A DNA stretch of 64,000 nucleotides from Spirochaetaceae bacterium (GTDB lineage: Bacteria; Spirochaetota; Leptospiria; Leptospirales; Leptonemataceae), in contig PCBI01000005.1 in assembly GCA_002730875.1 (NCBI GenBank), positions 496,001 to 560,000 on the forward strand. Direction: 5' to 3'. The notes beneath the pieces were generated by a model. That model saw nothing but the letters and a program-made list of their open reading frames with translations, ran no database searches and was not told the DNA's origin. Each line of letters starts with the position of its first letter. The first letter of the stretch is position 1. Of this stretch, positions 42,379 through 50,361 are shown piece after piece. Both the position numbers and the translations under genes were made by a program.

Positions 42379-43872
42379 CTACCTGCCCGCCAGTCCTTCA
42401 GGAACGAATCCTGCGATATAGTCCACCGCCCAGACGTTGCCCAGTCCAATCACCAGAAGAGAAATCCCGAGAATCAGAGCCGGCAGAATCATGGACGGAC
42501 GCACCTCTCTGAATACAGGCTTAGGACCATCATCCACCGAATCCGGGTTCCGAATGTAGACCTTTTCCAGAATTCGAAAGAAATACACTGCATTCAAAAG
42601 CGAACTGATCAGCAGCACCGCCAGAAATAGATAACCTCCAGTTTGGATGGAACCCAGGGCCAGATACCACTTGCTGAAGAAACCGGCCAGCGGAGGAAGA
42701 CCGATCATCGAGATAGCGCCCAGGGTGAACACAACCATGGTGTAGGGATACTTCCCGCTGTAAGATCGGTCCAGCCGCGAAATATCCGTATGGCCCTCCT
42801 TTAGCTGCAAGTGGCCCGCCACCATAAAGAGCGATGCCTTCATGATCGCATGATTCAGAATATGAAGAATCGCACCAATAAAACCCAGGGCTGTGCCCAG
42901 AGCGAACCCAAGCACGATGTAGCCCACCTGCGCCACCGAACTATAGGCCAGCATTCGTTTCATATCGTTCTGACCGATGGCCATGATAGAGCCATAGATG
43001 ATGCCTGCCGCAGCTAGCAAAGCGAGGATGGTAGTTAGAGGTATGACTCGATTGATGTTCTCCACCCCAAAAACGAAGAGTAGAATCCGTGCCAGAATAT
43101 ACAGCGCCACCTTGGTTCCTATGGGAGCGATCAAAGCCGAAGAAGTGGAGGAGGCGTAGGAATATGAATCTGGCAACCAACCATGCATGGGGAAAACGGC
43201 AGCCTTGATGCCAATACCCACGGTCATCAGTATCAATCCTGTTACCACCGGAGGAGTGGAAGCAATGCCGGGAAGAATCGCCTTGATATCTAGCATGTTC
43301 AACGTGCCAGTCACATGATAGAGATATCCAACGCCCAGAAGATACATGGATCCGCCTGCGGTACCGATTAACAGATACCTCAAGGCTGCAAAAGGCGCCT
43401 GGCGCTTTCCGATGCCGATCAAAGCATAACTTGCCAGACTGGAGATCTCCAGAAAGACAAAGAGCGTAAACAGGTCCCCGGTGAGCACCATCCCGTTCAG
43501 ACCCAGCATCAAAAGCATGGCCACGGAATAGAAGGGCATCTGCTTGTTCGGAAATTCGGAGGAGTAGATTCCGCGCGAATGGATGATTACGAGAGCGGCG
43601 ATGCTGTTAATAACAGCCAGGATAAAAGCGCTCAAAGGGTCCAGAAAGAACTCGATCCCGATGGGAGGTCGCCACCCCGCCAGTCCGTAGCTTATGGGCT
43701 GTGAAGAGCCAACCAGAAAGAGCGAATAGATGGAGAGTCCTGCGGCCAGGGAAGCGCCCAGCGCGGCAGCCGGCTGACTTCCCTCTTCCCTGAATAGCGC
43801 CGTAAGCGGAATAATCAATGCGAAGGACAAAAAGACGAGCGGAATGAGTATGGGAAGATGAGTTTCCATCAT
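42379..43872 (-). CDS. mnhD: Antiporter subunit D, first copy (MnhD/MbhH type)
   Basis: A 497-residue proton-conducting subunit with about 14 helices and the family hallmark residues: Glu in LFVFLEISSLASYAL, Lys in IAPIGTKVALYIL, and HILNHAIMKASLFMVAG. Its position right after the MnhC gene, overlapping by 4 bases, corresponds to MnhD in Mrp operons and to MbhH in archaeal Mbh. It exchanges protons for Na+ or K+ as part of the complex in the inner membrane. Confidence 0.93.
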   Translation of the reverse strand: MMETHLPILIPLVFLSFALIIPLTALFREEGSQPAAALGASLAAGLSIYSLFLVGSSQPISYGLAGWRPPIGIEFFLDPLSAFILAVINSIAALVIIHSRGIYSSEFPNKQMPFYSVAMLLMLGLNGMVLTGDLFTLFVFLEISSLASYALIGIGKRQAPFAALRYLLIGTAGGSMYLLGVGYLYHVTGTLNMLDIKAILPGIASTPPVVTGLILMTVGIGIKAAVFPMHGWLPDSYSYASSTSSALIAPIGTKVALYILARILLFVFGVENINRVIPLTTILALLAAAGIIYGSIMAIGQNDMKRMLAYSSVAQVGYIVLGFALGTALGFIGAILHILNHAIMKASLFMVAGHLQLKEGHTDISRLDRSYSGKYPYTMVVFTLGAISMIGLPPLAGFFSKWYLALGSIQTGGYLFLAVLLISSLLNAVYFFRILEKVYIRNPDSVDDGPKPVFREVRPSMILPALILGISLLVIGLGNVWAVDYIAGFVPEGLAGR

Positions 43873-44237
43873 TGAACCTTTTGGATTAGCTCCTTTTCAT
43901 CCAGGGTGCGATACCGGTTCCAGATGGCGATCAACAAAGAAAAGGCGACTCCGAGAGTGGCCACGCCTACCACTATAGCAGTAAGCATCAAAGTATGAGG
44001 AAGTGGATTCAGATAAAGCGATGTATCTGATATGGCGCGACTCGCCTCTTTTACGGGGACTGTGGCGCCAGGCTTGGTGGCCAACGATACCCAGAAGATA
44101 ATAATAGCGGATTGAAAAATCGTAAGGCCGACTACCTTCTTCACCATACTTCGCTTAAAAAGCATGCCGTACAGACCAATACAAAGGAGTACGATCGTAA
44201 GCCAGTAGGAGAAATGCCCGAGGAAGAATTCAAACAT
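43869..44237 (-). CDS. mnhC: Antiporter subunit C (NuoK-like)
   Basis: The product has 122 residues and three membrane helices, homologous to NuoK of complex I and MnhC/MbhG. It shows YGMLFKRSMVKKVVGLTIFQ and LPHTLMLTAIVVGVATLGVA, the typical second and third helices. It overlaps the B subunit gene by 8 bases and the D gene by 4, tight packing that supports a single transcript and ordered assembly. Confidence 0.93.
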   Translation of the reverse strand: MFEFFLGHFSYWLTIVLLCIGLYGMLFKRSMVKKVVGLTIFQSAIIIFWVSLATKPGATVPVKEASRAISDTSLYLNPLPHTLMLTAIVVGVATLGVAFSLLIAIWNRYRTLDEKELIQKVQ

Positions 44238-44670
44238 GATCCTCTCCGGAAGTCAGGTTGTCGTAGATCATGATCAAGATTGCCATAACGGCCACTCCGA
44301 TACCCAGTTCGATAATCAGCATCCCGTAGTACCGCAGCATCTCGGTCTCGAGGCCGGGATTGGGAAGAAAGCTATAGTCCAGGAAATTACCGCCCATGGC
44401 CATGGCGACCAGACCGGTGGCGAAATAGATGATCACCCCGGCGGCAGCCACAGGTGTTGTGAGAATCTTGCCAAGTTGCAGTGTCGATACAGATGCTCCG
44501 CCGGCGATTCGAATCAGAAGCACCGACGCTGCCAGAAGAGCCCCACCCTGGAATCCGCCACCAGGACTATAGTGACCGTGGAATATGACATATAGACCGA
44601 ACAGCATGATATAAGGACTGAGCACTCGTGTACCCAGCAGGATGATGGGGCTGTCCATCCGATTTCTCAT
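44230..44670 (-). CDS. mnhB: Antiporter subunit B (MnhB domain)
   Basis: The product has 146 residues and four helices with the MnhB-domain signature: SPIILLGTRVLSPYIMLFGL and YVIFHGHYSPGGGFQGGALLA. It corresponds to MnhB in Mrp and MbhF in archaeal hydrogenase membrane arms. Its ATG overlaps the previous gene's stop by 4 bases (ATGA); a second ATG 12 bases on is possible. Confidence 0.93.
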   Translation of the reverse strand: MRNRMDSPIILLGTRVLSPYIMLFGLYVIFHGHYSPGGGFQGGALLAASVLLIRIAGGASVSTLQLGKILTTPVAAAGVIIYFATGLVAMAMGGNFLDYSFLPNPGLETEMLRYYGMLIIELGIGVAVMAILIMIYDNLTSGEDHV

Positions 44671-44966
44671 TTCTTCCGCCTTCTACGCAGGATAAGGATG
44701 GTCACCAGACCGGCAGTATAAATTACGATTTGTTCGCCCAGTGTATCCAGGCTCCGGTAATCCCCCAGAACGACAGTAACCATATTCGGGGTGCGTGTAT
44801 CCTTGTAGGCGTTGGCTATGTAATACTGACCCGGATCCACTTTGTTCATTCCCGAACGGTTGGCATCGCGTACCGCTTCGGCCTGACCGCGATGGGGCAA
44901 TCCCAGGGAGCCATAAAGCATGATTCCCGCAAAACCCAGTATCAAAAATGCCTGTAGTATCTTCAA
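44667..44966 (-). CDS. MbhE-like antiporter subunit (counterpart of part of MnhA C-terminus)
   Basis: The product has 99 residues: an N-terminal helix (MKILQAFLILGFAGIMLYGS), a polar loop with DPGQYYIANAYKDTRTPN and MVTVVLGDYRSLDTLGE, and a C-terminal helix followed by a poly-basic tail. The pattern PNMVTVVLGDYRSLDTLGE is typical of the MbhE domain that in Mrp operons is fused to the end of MnhA. Here it is a separate gene. The start is a TTG overlapping the DUF4040 gene's stop. Confidence 0.88.
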   Translation of the reverse strand: MKILQAFLILGFAGIMLYGSLGLPHRGQAEAVRDANRSGMNKVDPGQYYIANAYKDTRTPNMVTVVLGDYRSLDTLGEQIVIYTAGLVTILILRRRRKK

Positions 44967-45208
44967 TCTATGGACCTGCTGGTAGTTTGATAGATAGTCA
45001 CCACAAAAAGGATGCCGGTGACGCCGGCGCCCACCACTGCTTCAGTGAAGCCTACATCCACGGCGCCCATGGAGATAAAGAGCAATGCAATGGAAAACGA
45101 AAACACGGTCAACATCACGACAGCCACCAGGAGGTTTCTGGACTCCAGGGCCACAATGGCCATAAGGATGATGAAAACATAAAGTATGAGCTCCAATTCC
45201 CAATGCAT
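44963..45208 (-). CDS. DUF4040 / MbhD-like antiporter subunit
   Basis: The product has 81 residues and three short helices (LILYVFIILMAIVALESRNL, VVMLTVFSFSIALLFISM, VVGAGVTGILFVVTIYQ). The AVDVGFTEAVVGAGV element is the DUF4040 signature, found in archaeal MbhD and fused into MnhA in standard Mrp operons. I use the ATG at 45208, which is one base after the MnhG stop. It is predicted to lie at the ion path between the D- and C-type subunits. Confidence 0.88.
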   Translation of the reverse strand: MHWELELILYVFIILMAIVALESRNLLVAVVMLTVFSFSIALLFISMGAVDVGFTEAVVGAGVTGILFVVTIYQTTSRSID

Positions 45209-45209
45209 T

Positions 45210-45551
45210 CTACTTTCCCTTCTTTCCTCTGTTTCCGGTAAGCACCGGCATAACTCCCTTTCGAAAGGCCGCTCTTCCCAGGGCATGGGTGCCAATAGGA
45301 TTTGCGAGAGCTATGAACAGGACAATTAGCGCAAGCTTGCCGCTACTGAGAGTAAATCCTTCGTAGACAATCATTCCGATGATTGCCAGAAACACTCCGA
45401 GGGTATCGGATTTGCTCACAGCATGGGTCCTGGAAAAAAAATCTGGAAGCCGAATGATTCCTACGCTACCAACGAGCATGAAGAATATTCCGCCGGAAAT
45501 CAAGATGATAGTCGCAAAGAACTGAATTTCTTTCCAGGGTAAATCAATCAT
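45210..45551 (-). CDS. mnhG: Antiporter subunit G
   Basis: The product has 113 residues and three helices with the MnhG/PhaG signature VGSVGIIRLPDFFSRTHAVS and KSDTLGVFLAIIGMIVYEGF, then PIGTHALGRAAFRKGV. The ATG at 45551 overlaps the F-subunit stop by 8 bases. It is an essential small subunit of Mrp-type antiporters. Confidence 0.93.
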   Translation of the reverse strand: MIDLPWKEIQFFATIILISGGIFFMLVGSVGIIRLPDFFSRTHAVSKSDTLGVFLAIIGMIVYEGFTLSSGKLALIVLFIALANPIGTHALGRAAFRKGVMPVLTGNRGKKGK

Positions 45552-45819
45552 CAGAATCCGCCTTTCCCGAAACAAAGTACTTCGCAATGACCAGCGAGCC
45601 CACAAAGCCCAGGATTGCATAGGCCAGGGTAATATCTACGAACATATCGATCCGATCATAGAGAAAACCGATAAGGCAGATCAGAACGATGGTCTTCGTG
45701 GCGATTGCATTGGCTCCTACCAGACGATCATACACTGTTGGGCCTTTCACTACGCGAATCAAAGGTACCGAGATAATAACAGTCAACAACACTGCCGAAT
45801 ATACGAAGAATTCCGTCAT
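45544..45819 (-). CDS. mnhF: Antiporter subunit F
   Basis: The product has 91 residues and three helices. It contains the conserved IRVVKGPTVYDRLVGANAIA and the helix with Asp/Thr (DMFVDITLAYAILGFVGSL) that characterise MnhF/MrpF. It overlaps MnhE by 4 bases (ATGA) and MnhG by 8. MrpF is known from other systems to be needed for antiport activity. Confidence 0.93.
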   Translation of the reverse strand: MTEFFVYSAVLLTVIISVPLIRVVKGPTVYDRLVGANAIATKTIVLICLIGFLYDRIDMFVDITLAYAILGFVGSLVIAKYFVSGKADSDD

Positions 45820-46376
45820 GCCAGCTCCTCTGGAGAAGAATAGAAGCGAACATCGTAGACCATCACATCCACTTTCCTTTCAAAAAGCCTGGCTACCCTT
45901 CGGGGCATATCGCCATCCACCACTCGACTAACCGACCTCGGAGTCAGAGCATGCACAGTAAATTCGTTCCCTTGAATATCAAGGGTAAGCGTTCCGGGCG
46001 TAAGTGTAATTGAGTTTCCGAGGATCATTCGCGCATGGGCGCTGGGCATATCCACACGAAACTTTAGTATATAGGTAGAAATCGGAAGACTTTTTCGAAG
46101 TATGATGAAGGCCACATCAATGCCGGAGTAGATGATCTGCCAGGAGAGCCAGGGCAAATAGATGAGCAACTTCCCGTAGTGTAGATGGAGAATGTCGTCT
46201 TTTTCGTCAGCGTAGAAAGTGTGCTGCCGCAAACTGTAATTTACAGCCAGTACTATGACTGCGCTTAGCACGCCCAGGCCAATGTGGATGACATCATAAT
46301 GACCACTCATAAGTAGCCAGAAGCCCATAAGAGCGGTAAACGATACCAGTAAGCTGATAGGAGACGCCTGCTTCAT
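45816..46376 (-). CDS. mnhE: Antiporter subunit E, first gene of the operon
   Basis: The product has 186 residues: two N-terminal helices (SPISLLVSFTALMGFWLLMS and GLGVLSAVIVLAVNYSL) and a cytoplasmic domain with SITLTPGTLTLDIQGNEFTV, the MnhE signature. I chose the ATG at 46376 because the upstream part of the frame overlaps a good promoter at 46456-46485. It opens an operon of 11 genes that runs without gaps down to 38962. Confidence 0.92.
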   Translation of the reverse strand: MKQASPISLLVSFTALMGFWLLMSGHYDVIHIGLGVLSAVIVLAVNYSLRQHTFYADEKDDILHLHYGKLLIYLPWLSWQIIYSGIDVAFIILRKSLPISTYILKFRVDMPSAHARMILGNSITLTPGTLTLDIQGNEFTVHALTPRSVSRVVDGDMPRRVARLFERKVDVMVYDVRFYSSPEELA

Positions 46377-46455
46377 TTTCACTTCCCAACAATGAACAAT
46401 CGCAATGGTCCTCAGCCCATCAGGATTTTCCCAAAAAAGAGTAACAGCGCCCGCC

Positions 46456-46485
46456 ATTAGAGAACGAAGGCAGAGCCGGTGTCAA
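46456..46485 (-). promoter_or_regulatory. Sigma70-type promoter for the antiporter operon
   Basis: On the minus strand, TTGACA (46485-46480) and TCTAAT (46461-46456) are separated by 18 nt, matching consensus at 6/6 and 5/6 positions. Transcription would start near 46449, about 70 bases before the mnhE ATG. Confidence 0.6.
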
Positions 46486-46523
46486 TACTTTAGTCGGCCA
46501 TTTCCCTTTGCTGGAAACAAAAC

Positions 46524-46552
46524 ATCCTTATACCCCATATGGGTATAAGGAT
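46524..46552. promoter_or_regulatory. Perfect 12-bp inverted repeat upstream of the antiporter promoter
   Basis: ATCCTTATACCC and GGGTATAAGGAT are exact inverse complements around a 5-nt centre (CATAT). The core ATACCC-N5-GGGTAT resembles binding sites of the CsoR/RcnR/CstR repressor family; that likeness is from memory. It lies about 39-67 bp upstream of the -35 box, so it may bind an activator of the operon or serve an unlisted rightward transcript. Confidence 0.55.
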
Positions 46553-47041
46553 CAAGTAAGTTGCTTCGGCTAGAATGGCAATCGGTTTTGCAAGCCAGAG
46601 CAAGCTACAAGGGCCATCCATACAGGTTAGTCATTATGCCGGTGGGACATTGCTGGATGTGAGGGACAGGGGCTTTTTGGGCCACCCCGTGGGGTGATTT
46701 CTAGATGCCAGGCAGGCTCGTGGCGGCCCAATGCCCGCCTTCCGTCTGAAGCGAGACTTGTCTCCGAGATGACTCAATGAGCCGGTGCACGAATGGACCT
46801 CAGTCTTTTTTATAGAAGATACTCACAATTAAGGCGTGCCCCGATCGGCAAGGTCCATGGTCGCTGGAAAGGAGTCGGCCTTAAGGGGCTAATCCTGGAA
46901 CCGGGCCGGACAAAAATGCATGGAAGCCCGGGCAATCCGCGCCGAAAGCTCTTGACATTCATTGGGGGACATAACATCGTCCGGATTATTCTCTGTCTTT
47001 AGAGATCCTCTGCCGACAGTATATAGTGGGCAGGTATTCCT
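46553..47041. other. Intergenic region, about 490 bp, no identifiable gene
   Basis: No convincing coding sequence, RNA gene or repeat on either strand. A TTGACA at 46952-46957 has no matching -10 box at normal spacing. A possible open frame at 46793-47002 has noise-like composition. Confidence 0.5.
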
Positions 47042-47899
47042 ATGCATTTTTACGTTTCGCAGTCACTGGGACAACTTTCTTCGCAAGAAGTGGCCAGGCT
47101 TCAGAAGTCTCTGAAGGTGATCCTACGCCATGAACATAAGCCCGATCGACTGAAAAACACCCTGCTTTCCCTGTACAACAACCTCCAAAATGCCCCGGTA
47201 CTGGAGCAAAATTCCTTCCATCGGCTTTTAGTTTCCGGCGGAGTTCTCGCTGCCGAAGAAATGAGCCAACAGGAACGCGAAGAACTTACCCGGAACCCGT
47301 TTGCAGTATGGCCCAACCCCGGGTGCTGCACTGTGGCTGGAGAAGCTCTGGATGCCCTCAAGAAGGACAATCGATTCCTTAAAGACGGCTATCTCTTCGC
47401 ATTCATCTCCCGACTGAGCTCCAAAGAAATTAAAGCCTGGGGCGCCTATATTGCCCGAGTCCATGGACTGGCCCGCAAACCATCCAATGCTCCGGAATTG
47501 TACAAATATCTCCTTCTTACCCGACCAACAGCCAGAGACCAGGCCCGACAAACCCGGGAGGACCTGGCCGGTAAGGATCTGAAATCGGTGCTTCTTGATG
47601 GAGCCGATTCCCCGATGCACTGGTTCTACCGGGATATCCTGCCATTTTACCGGTGTCTGGATGATCTGGACGCGAAAATGGAAAAGGAGGGTCAGGTGGC
47701 GACTCTGCCAGCTCTCCGGGCATTCCTGTACGGCGAAGTAATCAGCTACGGCGAGTTAGTCGGCTTTGGCCAACCCTTGAAATACACCATCGTTCCCACA
47801 AAAGAAGAAGGTCCATCCCTGGCCGCCCTCAAAGCCCTGGGAAACAAAGAAACAGCCATCGACGAAAAAACCGGGGAATCCAGTCCATCCCTGTTCTAA
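47042..47899 (+). CDS. Hypothetical soluble protein (285 residues)
   Basis: A mostly helical cytoplasmic protein with no signal peptide. Notable parts are SQEVARLQKSLKVILRHEHK, a Cys pair in WPNPGCCTVAGEAL, and LDDLDAKMEKEGQVATLPAL. The C-terminus becomes Lys/Glu-rich and likely disordered. AGGT lies 6-7 nt before the ATG, and codon use fits the neighbours. I recognise no family, and its neighbours give no functional hint. Confidence 0.65.
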   Translation: MHFYVSQSLGQLSSQEVARLQKSLKVILRHEHKPDRLKNTLLSLYNNLQNAPVLEQNSFHRLLVSGGVLAAEEMSQQEREELTRNPFAVWPNPGCCTVAGEALDALKKDNRFLKDGYLFAFISRLSSKEIKAWGAYIARVHGLARKPSNAPELYKYLLLTRPTARDQARQTREDLAGKDLKSVLLDGADSPMHWFYRDILPFYRCLDDLDAKMEKEGQVATLPALRAFLYGEVISYGELVGFGQPLKYTIVPTKEEGPSLAALKALGNKETAIDEKTGESSPSLF

Positions 47900-48079
47900 C
47901 ATTGGCTGAACCTTTCTTTTCGTAATCGCTCCTCTCGCAGCCGCCCTGCAGTAGCGGCGGAGTTTCGGGCCCCGAGCAACTTCCACCGCTTCCAAACTGC
48001 TGCAACCCACCTTACGGATCCTACTGATTTCAATCGTCAGCCATTGATCCTGAATCTGCAATGGCGCGCCCGGCCGTTA

Positions 48080-48490
48080 TCACTGCTCGGTGTTCTGATC
48101 CCGATCTCTTCTCTGGGCCACAAAAATTGCATAGGCAGCCCAACTCCAGCCTACCAGAAACAACACACCACCAAAGGGAGTAACCGCTCCCAACCAGGAA
48201 ATACCGGTAGCCACCAGGGTGTACAGGCTACCGCAGAAGAGAGCAATACCGGCTACAAAAAGCCAGCCTGGCTTTCGTAAATCAGGACCTCCGGCGTAGC
48301 TGGACAGTCCGCACATCAGTATTCCCAGGGCATGGTACATCATGTACCGGGAAGCGGTCTCGTAGATTGTCAAATACCTCTCCGAAAGGAGGTTCTGGAG
48401 GGCATGGGCGCCAAAAGCACCGGCCGCCACGGACAGGCCGGCCAGCAGAGCCCCCAGGGCTGTAAGAAGGCGAACCTCTGCGGTCTTCAT
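48080..48490 (-). CDS. DUF423 membrane protein (YgdD/YwdK family)
   Basis: The product has 136 residues and four helices. The family pattern is clear: GALLAGLSVAAGAFGAHALQ, then YETASRYMMYHALGILM, and near the end AVTPFGGVLFLVGWSW. The function of DUF423 is not established. It is convergent with the preceding hypothetical gene and divergent from the CsgG-like lipoprotein gene. Confidence 0.92.
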   Translation of the reverse strand: MKTAEVRLLTALGALLAGLSVAAGAFGAHALQNLLSERYLTIYETASRYMMYHALGILMCGLSSYAGGPDLRKPGWLFVAGIALFCGSLYTLVATGISWLGAVTPFGGVLFLVGWSWAAYAIFVAQRRDRDQNTEQ

Positions 48491-48549
48491 ACGGTCTAAA
48501 TTCGGTTGCTTTCTGGATGCTGTCCAGCAAACAATAGGATAGAGGTTCT

Positions 48550-49242
48550 ATGTTTCGCCTTTCAATTATCATCACTATCACCTTAATGAGTGTGCTCGCC
48601 TGCTCCACCATCGATGTCGCCGTTCAGCATGAATCCGAAGCGATGGAACGAACCTTTCCCGAACAGAAGCCCGCCGGATTCCTGGATGAAGAAAAGCCCG
48701 AAGAACAAAATACTTTGGAAAGGATTCGAGTGGTGGTAATGCCCATCGAAGTCAAAGGCGAACGATGGGGAGGGCAGTTTTCCGATGCCATTGCCCTGCA
48801 TCTGATGAAGACAGGAAAGTTTGACGTTCTGGAACGAAGCTATCTGGAAAGAGTGCTCCGCGAACAACACCTGCATCAAACCGGTTTGATTGATCCGGAC
48901 ACCGGAGCAAAGATTGGACGGATTCTCGGAGCACGGTACATCATTACCGGCGAAGCCATCCCGCACAGATATCAAGATGTCAACGGAAATTACCACGACA
49001 ACATGGTGGATACCTGCACAATCAAGATCATCGACGTAGAAACCGCTTCGCATTACGCAATCATTCGCAAAGAACCTGGAATCGCGTGGGATTGGACCTA
49101 TCGTTTCATGTGGGCCGTTCCCATGAGTATGATCTGGGACCGGGAAGACATTCTAATCGACAGCACCAAATACGATGAAATCGCACAGCAGATTGTTACT
49201 CGGTTCGTAAACACCTTGCAATACGGTGCTCCGGGTTTCTAA
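48550..49242 (+). CDS. CsgG-family lipoprotein
   Basis: The product has 230 residues. A lipoprotein signal ends in SVLACS (Cys18). The CsgG-like fold is seen in RVVVMPIEVKGERWGGQFSD, ALHLMKTGKFDVLERSYLER and GLIDPDTGAKIGRILGARYI, followed by ITGEAIPH. In curli systems CsgG forms the outer-membrane pore. Stand-alone short members like this one are common, and their role is unclear. No curli genes are near. AGAGG precedes the ATG by 4 nt. Confidence 0.87.
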   Translation: MFRLSIIITITLMSVLACSTIDVAVQHESEAMERTFPEQKPAGFLDEEKPEEQNTLERIRVVVMPIEVKGERWGGQFSDAIALHLMKTGKFDVLERSYLERVLREQHLHQTGLIDPDTGAKIGRILGARYIITGEAIPHRYQDVNGNYHDNMVDTCTIKIIDVETASHYAIIRKEPGIAWDWTYRFMWAVPMSMIWDREDILIDSTKYDEIAQQIVTRFVNTLQYGAPGF

Positions 49243-49304
49243 ACATCCACCAGGCCGTACCCGGTAATTGTTGGCCCGGGCCGCACTGGCCCCAATGGTT
49301 TATC

Positions 49305-49318
49305 GCGCCGATGGGCGC
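49305..49318 (+). terminator. Weak terminator-like hairpin after CsgG-family gene
   Basis: GCGCC and GGCGC form a 5-bp GC stem with a GATG loop, followed by a T-rich stretch (actttcatctttcctc), about 60 bp past the stop codon. A short stem makes this tentative. Confidence 0.35.
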
Positions 49319-49421
49319 ACTTTCATCTTTCCTCGGGAGCTGTGATTGAATTCAGGATTCTGAGGCTATTTCTCGTTGCCAACCGACAGACACTGCGCTA
49401 ATTCATCATCCGGGAAAGCCG

Positions 49422-50318
49422 ATGCAAAAAATAAAGCCTCACCTCTGGTTTGATTCCGAAGCCGAAGCGGCGGTGGACTTCTACATCTCGGTATTTGGCG
49501 GGAAGAAGCTCGACATCGCCAGGTTCACCGAAGCGGGCTTCGAGCATCATCAAAGGCCGGCGGGTTCCGTCATGACAGTGGAGTTCGAGATCAGGGATTA
49601 TCGCATTGTGGCCCTAAATGGCGGTCCTGTCTTCAAGCTTAACCCATCCCTGTCCTTGATGCTCAACTTTGCTGACAAAGCGGGAGTTGATGAAGCCTAC
49701 AGACAGCTTTCAGTGGGCGGACAGGATCTCATGCCCCTGGATGCATATGATTTTAGCGAAAGGTATGCGTGGGTTCAGGATCGGTTCGGCATGTCCTGGC
49801 AGTTGATGCATGATGCGGGGAAGGATGCGCCGCGCATACTTCCAGCGATGCTGTTTGTAGGTTCGCAATATGGCCGGGTCCGGGAAGCTCTTGAGCACTA
49901 TACCTCCCTACTTCCTGATTCTTCTGTGGGCATTGTTTTTCCTTATGGTCCGGATAAAGCGCCGGACAAAGAGGAGGCTGTAGCTTACAGTGATTTCCAG
50001 CTTGCCGGCCAAACCTTTGTGGCCATGGAAAGCGCCCATGATCACAGATTCCAATTTGACGAGGCCTTTTCCTTTGTCGTGGAGTGCAAGGACCAGAAAG
50101 AAATCGATGATTACTGGAATTCGCTGTCTTCGAATCCGAATGGCGGTCAATGCGGATGGACCAGAGATAGATTTGGCTTTGCGTGGCAGATCGTGCCGGA
50201 AGGAATCGACCGTTTCTTTGGTTCGGAAGATCAGGCGGCGGCGGAACGCGCGATGAATGCGCTCCTGACAATGAAAAAGATCGATATGAACGAATTGGAA
50301 CAGGCTTACAACGGCTGA
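49422..50318 (+). CDS. Tandem PhnB-like VOC-superfamily protein
   Basis: The product has 298 residues with two copies of a PhnB/3-demethylubiquinone-methyltransferase-like VOC domain. The first begins PHLWFDSEAEAAVDFYISVF and ends FGMSWQLMHD; the second begins around residue 140 (PAMLFVGSQYGRVREALEHY) and ends FGFAWQIVPEG. Such proteins are often annotated as 3-demethylubiquinone-9 3-methyltransferases, but that name is not supported by a SAM-binding motif; they are better called VOC-fold proteins of unknown activity. Monocistronic. Confidence 0.88.
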   Translation: MQKIKPHLWFDSEAEAAVDFYISVFGGKKLDIARFTEAGFEHHQRPAGSVMTVEFEIRDYRIVALNGGPVFKLNPSLSLMLNFADKAGVDEAYRQLSVGGQDLMPLDAYDFSERYAWVQDRFGMSWQLMHDAGKDAPRILPAMLFVGSQYGRVREALEHYTSLLPDSSVGIVFPYGPDKAPDKEEAVAYSDFQLAGQTFVAMESAHDHRFQFDEAFSFVVECKDQKEIDDYWNSLSSNPNGGQCGWTRDRFGFAWQIVPEGIDRFFGSEDQAAAERAMNALLTMKKIDMNELEQAYNG

Positions 50319-50361
50319 GACCACAATTGCTTCGTAGCCACGGTTTCGCGCCGATTCGCAG

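Noticed and set aside
46952..46980. Promoter with a perfect TTGACA before the 47042 gene
   Set aside because: No acceptable -10 element at 16-18 nt; the nearest candidate has a 14-nt spacer.
46793..47002. Possible 69-residue gene
   Set aside because: Noise-like composition, no ribosome-binding site and no family resemblance.
49422..50318. Annotation as 3-demethylubiquinone 3-methyltransferase
   Set aside because: The protein has VOC folds and no SAM-binding motif; the enzyme name is a legacy label for this domain family.
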